Shown here: positions 34,418 to 42,780 of the stretch, piece by piece
Layout: each line of letters opens with the position of its first letter
Numbering within the stretch: the stretch's first letter is position 1
DNA from: Terriglobales bacterium
GTDB lineage: Bacteria; Acidobacteriota; Terriglobia; Bryobacterales; Bryobacteraceae
Length of the DNA stretch: 64,000 bases
Direction of reading: 5' to 3'
Assembly (NCBI GenBank): GCA_027485675.1
Contig: JAIXQP010000048.1
Span: forward strand, 113,736-177,735
Notes under the pieces: generated by a model
Told to the model about the DNA's origin: nothing
What the model saw: the letters and a program-made list of their open reading frames with translations, nothing else
The model's database searches: none
Program-made: the position numbers and the translations under genes

Positions 34418-35141
34418 CGTTGACGAGTCTAACATGCGACGGCCTGGGCGACCATACAGCAGAGTTACTCTCCCGAAACAGCGCCACCACCGGCACCCCC
34501 ACCGCGGCCGCCAGATGGCTGATTCCACTATCGTTGCCAATGTACCCGCGCGCCCCCGCCAGCCAGCGTGCCAGTTCGAACAGATCGTCAAACCGCGTAG
34601 CTTCCGCGAGCGGCTCCTCCGGACCCGCCGTCCACTCCACCGGATACGGCAGCGCGGCCGCCAGTTCGCGAAACCGGCCCAGCGGCCAGTTCTTCCGCGG
34701 CGACCCCGAGAAGGGATGGATCACGATCGTCTCCCGGCGCGCCACCTCGTCCACTGGAATCCGCGGCGTCAAACCCGGCGGCGCCCCCACCTGCGCGGCG
34801 TAAAAGTCCACGGCGTGCAGCGCCCCATCCTTCGGCAGCGGCGGATGAAACGTAAACGGCAGCCCGCCCACCGCCGCCCGAAACTCCTCGTGGTTCGTGC
34901 CGTACCAGGAGATAATCCGGTCAAACTGCGCGAGCCGCTCCATCGTCCGCCGCGGCGTCTGAATCCCCACCAGGTCCAGGCCCGTCGCCGCAATCGAGTC
35001 CACGCGGTCCGCGAAACGCACGAGCGGCTGATTAACGGAACGAACCCAAACTTCCGTATACTCCGTCCGTAGGAATTCGAGCGCCGGCAGGCTGACAATA
35101 CAGTCACCGATCGCGCCAGGCCGGATCAGCAGCGTCTTCAA
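34302..35141 (-). CDS. Glycosyltransferase family 9 (heptosyltransferase-like)
   Basis: A 279-residue cytosolic GT-B enzyme. The TTG at 35141 is chosen because it gives the family-typical start (L)KTLLIRPGAIGDCIVSLPA and overlaps the upstream stop as TTGA; an ATG 16 codons earlier would overlap more. The C-terminal half has HPFSGSPRKNWPLGRF and YIGNDSGISHLAAAVGVP, the nucleotide-sugar-binding blocks of GT9. These add heptose or another sugar to lipopolysaccharide core. After ...VWSPRPSHVRLV the protein continues ~40 residues while overlapping the NHL gene. The tail has no family match, so it may be an extension gained by loss of an earlier stop. Confidence 0.84.
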   Translation of the reverse strand: MKTLLIRPGAIGDCIVSLPALEFLRTEYTEVWVRSVNQPLVRFADRVDSIAATGLDLVGIQTPRRTMERLAQFDRIISWYGTNHEEFRAAVGGLPFTFHPPLPKDGALHAVDFYAAQVGAPPGLTPRIPVDEVARRETIVIHPFSGSPRKNWPLGRFRELAAALPYPVEWTAGPEEPLAEATRFDDLFELARWLAGARGYIGNDSGISHLAAAVGVPVVALFRESNSAVWSPRPSHVRLVNDETPISALIPLFGPGWPGAKEDRDDCGQWEAGLRRRPD

Positions 35142-35614
35142 CGGAGGTCGATCGGAATCCGCACGTCCACCGTCTTGGGCGGAAAGCACATCGTATCGGA
35201 GCAGGCCTGATACCGCAGCTTGCCCCCGGCCATCGCCAGGCCGCCCGGCGTCCCCGGCTTGGCCTTCAAGGTAACGGAGATCGTGAACGCCCCGGTGTAC
35301 ACGTTCAGTGGTTGATCGGAGAACGAGTACTTCTCGTTCTTCCCGGCCGGATAGTCCACCTTTACGACGTCGAAGCCGCCCTTATCAATCGTGAGCTTCA
35401 TGGGAATCAGCAGCTCATCGTTAGGCTTATTGGTATTGCAGTGCAGGCCTTCCTTGAGCTGCACGTTCAGCTTCACGACAAAGGGCTCCGCCTTCTTCCC
35501 GGTGGCGGGCGGGGCGGAAACCGTCAGTAAGTCCGTCTGCGCGCACAGCGTCAGGGGCACGAGAAACGCAAGCTTACTTAGCGGCGCCGAGAAGCTGCTC
35601 AAGATCTTTAACAT
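35138..35614 (-). CDS. Stand-alone DsbD alpha-like domain protein
   Basis: A 158-residue periplasmic protein. The start at 35614 opens a signal (MLKILSSFSAPLSKLAFLVP). The mature part is an immunoglobulin-like beta sandwich with the DsbD N-domain end motif YQACSDTMCFPPKTVDV, where the two Cys correspond to the redox pair that passes electrons from the DsbD membrane core to periplasmic thiol proteins. No membrane or C-terminal thioredoxin domain follows, so it is a single-domain version. It overlaps the TlpA-like gene upstream by 41 bases, and such a neighbour is a natural redox partner. The start is less certain than the function. Confidence 0.8.
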   Translation of the reverse strand: MLKILSSFSAPLSKLAFLVPLTLCAQTDLLTVSAPPATGKKAEPFVVKLNVQLKEGLHCNTNKPNDELLIPMKLTIDKGGFDVVKVDYPAGKNEKYSFSDQPLNVYTGAFTISVTLKAKPGTPGGLAMAGGKLRYQACSDTMCFPPKTVDVRIPIDLR

Positions 35615-36098
35615 AGTCCCCTTTGCTGACCAATCCAATGTGCACGGCGGCAATGCGCCCTTCGCGGTCAATCAAAAACGTGCTCGGCAGCGAGTCCACG
35701 CCGCCATACTTCACCGCGGTCTGTTCATCGCCAATCACCATCCGGTAATTCACGCCCGTCTTCGCCATGTGCGGCTTCACCACGGCCCACCCGTCATCGT
35801 CCATCGACACGCCCACCACGGCAAATCCGCGGTCCCGGTACGTTTTCTCAAACTCGATGAACCACGGAATCTCAATCTTGCACGGTCCGCACCAGGTGGC
35901 CCAGAAGTTGAGCAGCACCACTTTGCCCTTGTAGTCGGCCAGATTCAATGGCTTTCCGTCGGCATCCTTCAGCGTGATTGGCGGCGCCATCTTGCGCGTG
36001 CTCACCGGCTTCACCGCCGCCCGCACGGTCTCCGGACCGCTGCCGCAGCTCGCTAAAATGGCCGCCAAAGCGGCGCTGAGAAAAATAGACCGATACAA
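35574..36098 (-). CDS. TlpA/ResA-like thioredoxin lipoprotein
   Basis: A 174-residue membrane-attached thiol:disulfide protein. I choose TTG at 36098 because AGGAG sits about 8 bases upstream and the start opens a lipoprotein signal ending in the lipobox LASC. The thioredoxin fold begins near residue 40, with VVLLNFWATWCGPCKIEIPW (the CxxC active site) and the cis-Pro region DSLPSTFLIDREG. A CxxC of sequence CGPC with the preceding TW is typical of TlpA/ResA, which keep cytochrome c or other periplasmic thiols reduced. It is followed by the DsbD-alpha-like gene, its likely electron donor. Confidence 0.92.
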   Translation of the reverse strand: MYRSIFLSAALAAILASCGSGPETVRAAVKPVSTRKMAPPITLKDADGKPLNLADYKGKVVLLNFWATWCGPCKIEIPWFIEFEKTYRDRGFAVVGVSMDDDGWAVVKPHMAKTGVNYRMVIGDEQTAVKYGGVDSLPSTFLIDREGRIAAVHIGLVSKGDYVKDLEQLLGAAK

Positions 36099-36118
36099 AA
36101 GGGGACTCCTGCTTCTGA

Positions 36119-36637
36119 TTATATAGATAACGCCCGGCCGCCTAAGGTTGCAGCGAACCACTTTTCCCGTTTGGCCAGGAACCGCGGCGCCAGTGTATTC
36201 TGCGCGGGGCTCGCATAGATCGCCGCGGCCGCATCGCAGAACGCTTCGCAAACATATTCGCGCCAGCGCCGCGTCCGGTTACGGCGGTCCGCCTCCGTCA
36301 ACGCGCTTTTCCGCCACTCGGCCGACCACCCCGCCTCCCCCCGCGAACGCTCCGCCGCCAACAGCGCCTCCCACGAAGCGCGCGCCGGGTTCCCCAGCCG
36401 CCACCAGACGAAGTGGAACAACTCATGCACGGTCACCCGCCGCAGATCCCTGCCCCGCAGCCGCCGTTCGAGCACGACGCGCCGCTCCCGCAGGAACGCC
36501 GCCGCGTCCATCTTCACCCCGCGTACCGCCAGATTCTCCGCGAACGAGAACGCAATCGGAGCCCCCGTCAGCGGGGGCAGCCGGCTACTCGATAGCCAGG
36601 GGGCCGAAGACCGGGGTTCCCATATCGAGTTCGTCAT
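36119..36637 (-). CDS. Putative zincin-like protein with HELFH motif
   Basis: Up to 172 residues. A conserved-looking core has RDLRRVTVHELFHFVWWRLG, an HExxH zinc-protease motif, followed about 60 residues later by REYVCEAFCDAAAAIY, which could supply the third (Glu) ligand as in gluzincins. No signal peptide is seen. The ATG at 36637 overlaps the sialate esterase gene by 53 bases; the true start may be further in (a Met lies at residue 43, before DAAAFLRERR). It is placed between the esterase and TlpA genes on the same strand. Function is inferred from the motif only. Confidence 0.6.
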   Translation of the reverse strand: MTNSIWEPRSSAPWLSSSRLPPLTGAPIAFSFAENLAVRGVKMDAAAFLRERRVVLERRLRGRDLRRVTVHELFHFVWWRLGNPARASWEALLAAERSRGEAGWSAEWRKSALTEADRRNRTRRWREYVCEAFCDAAAAIYASPAQNTLAPRFLAKREKWFAATLGGRALSI

Positions 36638-38045
36638 TCAGATTCACATAAGGATCGCGACCCAGGCCGTAGCGAACGGTCGCCCCCTGCGGCAACGCCG
36701 CCGGACCAATGTGCAGCAGCACCGCGTTGCCGTCCGTCGGATCGATCTGCTGATGGAACACCACCGGCAAGGGCTTGCCCTCCGCATCGCAAATCACGAA
36801 GCCGCTCAGGCGTCCCTGCGTCACCAGCTTGCCGTTCACTTCCGCGAACAGAATCCGAACTACATTGCCATCTCGCTTGGCGCCGGCCGGGCGCGGACCG
36901 CGCTTGTAAGGTTGGAATTTGGCGATATCCGGATACAGGTCGTGCGTCACCACATCCGCCAGGCGCCGCGCCAACCGCTTCAAATCCGGCGTGCTCACAT
37001 GAATCCCGTCGTCGAGCGAGAGATCCGCCGCCGGCACCATGCCGATGCGAGGAATCCGGCTCTCGAGCTTCCGCTCGACCTCCTGCACCATATTCCACTC
37101 GTTCGCGTTCGTATAGTTCACGTGCCGTCCAATCTGCACGTAGTAGAACGGGAGCTCCGGCTGCGAGAAGTCCTGCCGGAAAGACGCGATCAACTTCTCC
37201 ATCTTCGCGCTGTACTCGGGAGCAGCCTTCGGGTTGGCGTCGGACTCGCCCTGGTACCACAGGATGCCCTTCACGCGCCCACCCGCCGCGATCACCCGCC
37301 GCAAGGTCGCCCCGTAGAGCGAATCGCCCTGTTTGTCCTTGAGATCCGGGCTCCACTGGTCCATGCTCGTGCCTCCGTGCGCGCAGGGAATCAGGCCAAT
37401 TGGAATGCCCGTACGCAGCAGAATCTGCTTGGCGAAAGGGAGTCCCAGGCCCGCGCCCTTCTTCCGGTTCGTCACAAACTCTTCGAGCGCCTGCCCGGTC
37501 AGCTTCTCCGGCTGGCCGTCTTTATTCTTGCGCCAGTGAACCCGGTCGACGGCGTCCACCAGACGATGCAGCGGCTCCACCGCCTGCACCCAGTTATCCG
37601 TCTGGTCAAAGCTCCGTACCCGCTCTTCTGGCCCTTCGACATCCACCAGATTCCCGACGCCTTCCATGTTGGACTGCCCGGCCAGCACCCACAAGTCGCC
37701 GACATAGAGATCCTTGATCACCTCCGGCGTGCTCGCTACAATGCGGACCTCCAGCGAATAAGGGCCGCCCTGCGGCACGCCCTTCAACTCGCCCTCCCAC
37801 TTCGTTCCCTTCACCCGTTCGAGCGGCTTCCAATCGAAGCCGGTGATCGGTCCGCTGGCGTTCACAATACGGGCTTCGACAATCTTGTTCGCGGCGCGCA
37901 CCGCCGTTCCCGCCAGCTTAATCGCGGCGCGCCCGTCGGCGTCCCGCTGCAGCACCTGACCCGGCGCCGGGCCGAGAGAAATCTTCAGTTCCTGAGCAAA
38001 CAGAGCGGTAACAACGAGAAAAAGGCAGCTGAGCCGTGCGGTCAT
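36585..38045 (-). CDS. Exported sialate O-acetylesterase-like (SGNH) enzyme
   Basis: A 486-residue secreted esterase. The start at 38045 opens a signal (MTARLSCLFLVVTALFAQ). SGNH blocks are complete: LWVLAGQSNMEGVGN (nucleophilic Ser), KGILWYQGESDANP and the late DDGIHVSTPDLKRLA (Asp/His pair). Relatives remove O-acetyl groups from sialic acids or from xylan and other glycans. The N-terminal ~130 residues are a beta domain (SLEVRIVASTPEVIKDLYVG), usual for this family. TACACT lies 7 bases before the ATG (38053-38058). It is divergent from the TIM-barrel gene, with 49 bases between start codons. Confidence 0.9.
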   Translation of the reverse strand: MTARLSCLFLVVTALFAQELKISLGPAPGQVLQRDADGRAAIKLAGTAVRAANKIVEARIVNASGPITGFDWKPLERVKGTKWEGELKGVPQGGPYSLEVRIVASTPEVIKDLYVGDLWVLAGQSNMEGVGNLVDVEGPEERVRSFDQTDNWVQAVEPLHRLVDAVDRVHWRKNKDGQPEKLTGQALEEFVTNRKKGAGLGLPFAKQILLRTGIPIGLIPCAHGGTSMDQWSPDLKDKQGDSLYGATLRRVIAAGGRVKGILWYQGESDANPKAAPEYSAKMEKLIASFRQDFSQPELPFYYVQIGRHVNYTNANEWNMVQEVERKLESRIPRIGMVPAADLSLDDGIHVSTPDLKRLARRLADVVTHDLYPDIAKFQPYKRGPRPAGAKRDGNVVRILFAEVNGKLVTQGRLSGFVICDAEGKPLPVVFHQQIDPTDGNAVLLHIGPAALPQGATVRYGLGRDPYVNLNDELDMGTPVFGPLAIE

Positions 38046-38094
38046 GCTCCCGAGTGTAACATCCTTAACCAGCATGTTAGAGTGATGGTCACCA

Positions 38095-39171
38095 ATGACT
38101 CGACGGCAATTGATCGGCATTTTGGGCGGGGCCGCGGCCGCCTCAGCAGCCATGGGCGGCATGATCCCGATGGGCATCAATACGTACTGCCTGCGGTCGC
38201 TGCGCTGGTCCGATGCGCAACTGCTCGACTTCTGCGCCAAGCTGCAACTCGACGCGATTTTCCTGCAGGATTCGAGCGACCCCGGCCGCTATGATCCCGC
38301 CCATTGGAAGTGGGTCCGGCAGCGTGCCACCGAACTCGGCCTCCACCTCGAAACCGGCGGCGGCGTGATCCTTCCGAAAACCCCGGCCGGAATACCGGAC
38401 GAAATCACCAAGCTCCGCCGCGAGATCCAGCGGGCCCGCGCCATGGGTTCGCCCATCGTCCGCGCCCTTCTCGCCAGCGACCGCGCCCATCTCCCGCCCG
38501 GCTCCATCGAACAGCACACCGAAACCGCCCTTACCATTTTCCGCGCCGTCCGCACCGAACTGAAAGACGCCGGCATGAAGATCGGCCTCGAGTTTCATAA
38601 GGACCTGCAGGGCTGGGAGATGAAGCGGCTCATCGAAGCCGCCGGCACTGATACTGTCGGCTCCTATCTCGATACCGGCAACCCCGTCTTCGTCATGGAG
38701 GATCCGCTGCACTCCGTCGAAGTGCTCGCGCCCTACGCCGTCACCGTGCATCTGCGCGATTCCGTCGTCTACGAACATCCGCGCGGCATCGCCGTGCAAT
38801 GGGTGCCGCTCGGCGAAGGCAACGTCGACTTCCCCAAGATCATCGCCAAGGTCCGGCAGCTTTCGACCGGCGTACACATCTTCGTCAAGCCCATCACCGG
38901 CCGCCCGCCCGAGGTCCTGCCCATCTACGACCCCGCCTACTGGGAGCGCTTCCCCGAAGCCAAGGCCAAGGACTTCGTCCGATTCCTCGCCCTCGCTAAG
39001 CGCGGCGGACCCTACGAAGGCCACGTCGTCACCGAAGATCTCTACGGCCAGCCTGTCGCTCCGCAGTTCCTAGCGGCGGTCCAATACCAGCAGCGCGATC
39101 ACGTCGAACGCGGCGTGGCCTACGCCCGCAAAACGCTCGGCCTCGGCATCCGTCACAGAGAGTCCAAGTAA
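38095..39171 (+). CDS. Exported TIM-barrel (sugar isomerase/epimerase-like) protein
   Basis: A 358-residue protein with a twin-arginine-like signal (MTRRQLIGILGGAAAASAAM). The mature part resembles the xylose-isomerase-like TIM barrel group (AP_endonuc_2), with DAGMKIGLEFHKDLQGWEMK (metal-binding Glu and His), SYLDTGNPVFVMEDP and VHLRDSVVYEHPRG. A closing VQWVPLGEGNVDFPKIIAK matches the family G.G.hdf motif. Substrate is unknown; family members isomerise sugars or sugar phosphates, and export by Tat suggests a periplasmic cofactor-bound enzyme. TAGAGT lies 11 bases before the ATG. Its 3' end overlaps the convergent caspase-like gene by 19 bases. Confidence 0.85.
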   Translation: MTRRQLIGILGGAAAASAAMGGMIPMGINTYCLRSLRWSDAQLLDFCAKLQLDAIFLQDSSDPGRYDPAHWKWVRQRATELGLHLETGGGVILPKTPAGIPDEITKLRREIQRARAMGSPIVRALLASDRAHLPPGSIEQHTETALTIFRAVRTELKDAGMKIGLEFHKDLQGWEMKRLIEAAGTDTVGSYLDTGNPVFVMEDPLHSVEVLAPYAVTVHLRDSVVYEHPRGIAVQWVPLGEGNVDFPKIIAKVRQLSTGVHIFVKPITGRPPEVLPIYDPAYWERFPEAKAKDFVRFLALAKRGGPYEGHVVTEDLYGQPVAPQFLAAVQYQQRDHVERGVAYARKTLGLGIRHRESK

Positions 39172-40727
39172 GCGTAGTATCGCGCCAGAAAGTTCGCGGC
39201 CGCGTTCGCCGGCGGTGGAATGTAGTCGCGGAAGTGTTCGTTGTCGCCGATCGACTGCCGCAACTCGCTCCACAGCGCGTTCCAATCGAGCCGCCCCGCG
39301 TGCCGCAGCAGATGCGCGTTCATCGTCCGAAGAAACGGGTCGTTCACGTCTTTTGTGCCAATCCCGCGCGTGGCCACAATCTGCGCCCGCGGCGCCGCCG
39401 CCACTACATCGGCCAGGGCCTGCGTGCCGTGGCAACTGCCGAGGAACACGAGTTGCGCCGAACGAGGGATCAGCGGAATCGTCTTGGCCACGTGATAGTC
39501 ATGCCCCCGATGCACAACAATCTCCGGCTCCCTGGGCAGCAGCGATTCGAGCAGCCGCTGGCGAGCCTCCGTCTCCGGCGTCTGGTCCGGATATTTGACG
39601 ATATCGATGGGGACGTTGGCGAGAAGGAGAATGCCCTTCGCCGTGATGCGCACCACCCCGTCCTGCTCCTTCCACCGCCACGCCCCATCCCCGGCGTAAG
39701 CCGCGCGGAAGTTGACGAAGGACTCAACGCCATCGTCATCATTCGGGAAAACGAACCGCTCCACGATGTTGGCGCCCAGCGCCAGTGGCCCGGCCTTGGT
39801 CTCATGCAGCAACAGGCGCGCGAAGGGAGAATCGCCGAGCGGCGGCCGGTAGGAGGTCGCCCCCAGGATGATGGCGGCGTCCAGCGTCTCGGGCAGCGTC
39901 GCGACGTTCTCGAGCGCGCGATTGAGCAATGGCTTCTGATCGAAAGGCGCAAAGCGGTTCAACTCCGCCGCCAGTGCGAGCACACGGCGTAGCAGCGGAG
40001 CCGGCAGCCCCGTCGCATCCGCCTTCGCGAGCAAGGCCGGCGCAACGGCCAGTTCGTCTTCGCTCGCCGCGAGCGAAGCCAGCGTCAGCCGCTGTGCGCT
40101 GTTGAGTTCGGCGAGCGGGGCTAAGCCCGACTGATGCAGCAGGCGAAAGAACTCCGCCGCTTCCGGGGCGAGCGCGCGGCGCCAGTAGGGCGAAGGATCC
40201 GCGCGGTAAGCGTCGAGCAGCGCGGTCAAGCGCGGCTCACGAAACGGCACTCGCTTCGTGGCGAACGGCGCCGTCACCGGATCCCGGTGTTCGACGAGTT
40301 CCGCCAGCGCCGGCAGACGGACGGCCAACGTGGCGGCCTCCGCCGGCGCTTCGGCAATCGCCGCGCGGAGCACCTCCCGGCCGTAGGGAAACTGCAGACA
40401 GGTGGCGGCTTCGCGCAGCGCGGCCTCCGGCTGCCGCCGCGCCGCGGCGGCGAGCAACGGGCGTCCCTGCGCGGGCGGCAGCGCATACGCCTGTTCGAGC
40501 GCCAGCGTGAACGGCAGATCGGGCAGCCACTCCCGGTCGAGGATCGGGCCGATGCGCCGGTGCGCCGCGCGCGGGTCCTTCGAAGCGAGCGCGAAGAAGG
40601 CCTCCCGCTGCACCCGGTCCCGCCAGGGAGCAGCCGTAAGTTCCTTCGCCCGATCGAACGCAACCTCGGGCTGCACCGCAGCCAGGCGCAGTAACGTATC
40701 GACAAGTGCGGCGGCAAGAAAAAACAT
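39153..40727 (-). CDS. Exported helical-repeat protein with caspase/CHAT-like C-terminal domain
   Basis: A 524-residue protein with a short hydrophobic start (MFFLAAALVDTLLRLAA), possibly a signal. Residues ~20-290 are alpha-helical, HEAT-like repeats (DPRAAHRRIGPILDREWLPD, RRQPEAALREAATCLQF). The C-terminal part has IVVHRGHDYHVAKTIPL followed by LVFLGSCHGTQALADVV. His409 (in HRGH) and Cys432 (in GSCHG) are placed like the dyad of clan CD peptidases (caspase, gingipain, CHAT). After it, RAQIVATRGIGTKDVNDPF resembles known hypothetical caspase-like proteins. Protease activity is inferred. No partner gene is clustered; its start codon is 31 bases from that of the divergent PPK2 gene. Confidence 0.66.
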   Translation of the reverse strand: MFFLAAALVDTLLRLAAVQPEVAFDRAKELTAAPWRDRVQREAFFALASKDPRAAHRRIGPILDREWLPDLPFTLALEQAYALPPAQGRPLLAAAARRQPEAALREAATCLQFPYGREVLRAAIAEAPAEAATLAVRLPALAELVEHRDPVTAPFATKRVPFREPRLTALLDAYRADPSPYWRRALAPEAAEFFRLLHQSGLAPLAELNSAQRLTLASLAASEDELAVAPALLAKADATGLPAPLLRRVLALAAELNRFAPFDQKPLLNRALENVATLPETLDAAIILGATSYRPPLGDSPFARLLLHETKAGPLALGANIVERFVFPNDDDGVESFVNFRAAYAGDGAWRWKEQDGVVRITAKGILLLANVPIDIVKYPDQTPETEARQRLLESLLPREPEIVVHRGHDYHVAKTIPLIPRSAQLVFLGSCHGTQALADVVAAAPRAQIVATRGIGTKDVNDPFLRTMNAHLLRHAGRLDWNALWSELRQSIGDNEHFRDYIPPPANAAANFLARYYAYLDSL

Positions 40728-40738
40728 AGCCTACTTCG

Positions 40739-40748
40739 AGTGTAGTAT
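40739..40748. promoter_or_regulatory. Overlapping divergent -10-like boxes
   Basis: TACACT on the minus strand (40739-40744) and TAGTAT on the plus strand (40743-40748) share two bases. They lie 11 and 10 bases before the start codons of the caspase-like and PPK2 genes, which are only 31 bases apart. If both are real, the two transcripts are nearly leaderless and RNA polymerase can bind only one direction at a time. Confidence 0.4.
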
Positions 40749-40758
40749 CCTGCCACGA

Positions 40759-41637
40759 ATGATCGACCCCAAGCGGATTGCCAAGTTTAAGCTCAAGCCC
40801 GGTAAGAAGGTACGGCTGAAAGATCACGATACAGCTTGGCGGCCCGATGGCAAAGGGGCCGAAGAGGTTACCGAAGAGACCATGGCCAAAAACCTCGAAC
40901 TGCTCAACGAGGCCCAAGGCAAACTCTTCGCCGGAGATCAATGGAGCATTCTCGTCGTGCTGCAGGCGATGGACGCCGCGGGCAAAGACGGCCTGGTGAA
41001 GCACGTGATGAGCGGACTGAATCCGCAGGGCTGCCACGTTCATGCCTTCAAGGCGCCCTCGGCCGAGGAGTTAGACCACTCCTTCCTCTGGCGCTGCATG
41101 CGCGTGGCCCCGGCGCGCGGGACCATCACCATCTTTAACCGGTCCCACTACGAAGAGGTCCTGGTCGTCAAGGTTCACCCGGAGCTTTTGAGTAAACAAA
41201 AGCTCCCGCCGAAATTGATTCACAAGACCATCTGGAAAGAACGGTACGACGACATCAATAACTTCGAACTCCATCTGGCGAGAAACGGCACCCGAATCAT
41301 CAAGATCTTCCTACACGTCTCGAAAGACGAGCAGAAGCGGCGCTTTCTCGAACGCTTGGACAAGCCCGCCAAGAACTGGAAGTTCTCGCTCGGCGACCTG
41401 GCCGAGCGGAAATTCTGGGATGACTACATGGCCGCCTACGAAGAGATGCTCACGGCCACCAGCACCAAACACGCCCCTTGGTACGTCATCCCGGCCGACC
41501 ACAAATTCGTCGCCCGCGCCGCGGTAGCCGAGATTCTGACGAACACCATTCTTGATCTGGCCGTCGACTACCCCACGGTGAGCAAGGAGACCAAGCTGGC
41601 CTTCGCCGATGCGCGGGAGAAGCTACTCAGCGAGTGA
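40759..41637 (+). CDS. Polyphosphate kinase 2 family protein
   Basis: A 292-residue cytosolic kinase that moves phosphate between polyphosphate and a nucleotide. The start at 40759 gives the family N-terminus (MIDPKRIAKFKLKPGKKVRL). Conserved blocks: LQAMDAAGKDGLVKHVMSGL (Walker A-like), PSAEELDHSFLWRCMRVAP, IFNRSHYEEVLVVKVHP (Walker B-like) and KIFLHVSKDEQKRRFLERL with the PAKNWKFSLGD lid. This is a single-domain PPK2; whether it prefers AMP, ADP or GDP cannot be told. The C-terminus overlaps the end of ackA by 15 bases. Confidence 0.94.
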   Translation: MIDPKRIAKFKLKPGKKVRLKDHDTAWRPDGKGAEEVTEETMAKNLELLNEAQGKLFAGDQWSILVVLQAMDAAGKDGLVKHVMSGLNPQGCHVHAFKAPSAEELDHSFLWRCMRVAPARGTITIFNRSHYEEVLVVKVHPELLSKQKLPPKLIHKTIWKERYDDINNFELHLARNGTRIIKIFLHVSKDEQKRRFLERLDKPAKNWKFSLGDLAERKFWDDYMAAYEEMLTATSTKHAPWYVIPADHKFVARAAVAEILTNTILDLAVDYPTVSKETKLAFADAREKLLSE

Positions 41638-42780
41638 GGCTAGGCATCGCTCCGTGTCTTGCGCAATGAGCAGCTCTTCGTTGGCCGGAATGACGTACAC
41701 CGGCACCCGCCCCCGGTGGATGGTGCCCTCTGTCCCAATGGTGGCTTCGTTTCGTTGGGGATCGATTTCGATGCCGAATGCTTCGAGGCCCTCGCAGGCT
41801 TCGGCGCGGATGGGCGCCGCGTTCTCGCCGATGCCGCCCGTAAAGACCAGCGCATCGGCGCCGTTGAGCACGGCCCAGTAAGCGCCAATATACTTGCGGA
41901 TCCGGTACGTGAAGACTTCAATCGCCATGGCCGCGCGGCCGGAGTCGTTGGCGCGGGCATCGAGCAGCATGCGCATATCCTGCGAGAGTCCGGACAAGCC
42001 GAGCAAACCGCTCTGCTTGTTCAACACGTTCTCCACGCTCTGCGTCGAGGCGTCCTCCTGCGAAAGCAGCGCCAGCACTACACTGGGGTCCACATCGCCG
42101 CTGCGCGTCCCCATCAGCAAGCCTTCGAGGGGCGTAAAGCCCATCGAGGTATCGACGGAAACGCCGTTGGCCACCGCGCACACCGAAGCACCATTGCCGA
42201 GATGGCAACTGATCACTTTGGCCGCTCCGCAGCGTTGCGAAACATACCGGTGCGAGATGCCATGAAAACCGTAGCGGCGGATCTTGTCGCGCGTGTAGTA
42301 CGCGTAGGGGAGCCCGTAGAGATAAGCCTTCGGCGGCAGCGTGTGATGAAAGGCCGTATCGAAAACAGCCACGTGGCGGGCGTGCGGCATGATGCGGCTG
42401 GCCGCGTAGAAGCCCCGCAGGTTGTGCGGATTATGCAGCGGCGCCAGGCCGATGAGATCTTCAACCGCGTGGACCACCTCCGGCGTCATCAAGGCCGCTT
42501 CGGTGAACCGCTCGCCGCCATGCACTACACGGTGCCCCACGGCCTGGATATCGCACAGATCGCCGCAGTGCGCCCCCAGGGCGGCATCGAGGCCTACCTC
42601 GAAATCTTTCACCGCCAGCGTCGTCCGCGTGCGCCGGCCCTCCGCATCGAAAGCGGTCAGAATCGCGTCCGGCTTGCCGACCCGTTCAATCGTGACCTTC
42701 GAAAGCGCCGCGCCGGTTTTCGTTTCGACAATCTGGCTCTTGATCGACGAACTGCCGCAATTCAGAACGAGAACGTTCAT
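41623..42780 (-). CDS. ackA: Acetate kinase
   Basis: A 385-residue cytosolic enzyme interconverting acetate + ATP and acetyl phosphate + ADP. Motifs: [20 protein letters not shown] (N-terminal nucleotide site), [14 protein letters not shown] (catalytic Arg/His region), [20 protein letters not shown] (signature with catalytic Asp/Arg), [16 protein letters not shown] and [13 protein letters not shown]. The length is slightly below the usual ~400. The start overlaps the stop of the pseudouridine synthase gene by ATGA, so they are coupled. No pta gene is nearby. Confidence 0.95.
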   Translation of the reverse strand: MNVLVLNCGSSSIKSQIVETKTGAALSKVTIERVGKPDAILTAFDAEGRRTRTTLAVKDFEVGLDAALGAHCGDLCDIQAVGHRVVHGGERFTEAALMTPEVVHAVEDLIGLAPLHNPHNLRGFYAASRIMPHARHVAVFDTAFHHTLPPKAYLYGLPYAYYTRDKIRRYGFHGISHRYVSQRCGAAKVISCHLGNGASVCAVANGVSVDTSMGFTPLEGLLMGTRSGDVDPSVVLALLSQEDASTQSVENVLNKQSGLLGLSGLSQDMRMLLDARANDSGRAAMAIEVFTYRIRKYIGAYWAVLNGADALVFTGGIGENAAPIRAEACEGLEAFGIEIDPQRNEATIGTEGTIHRGRVPVYVIPANEELLIAQDTERCLASLAE

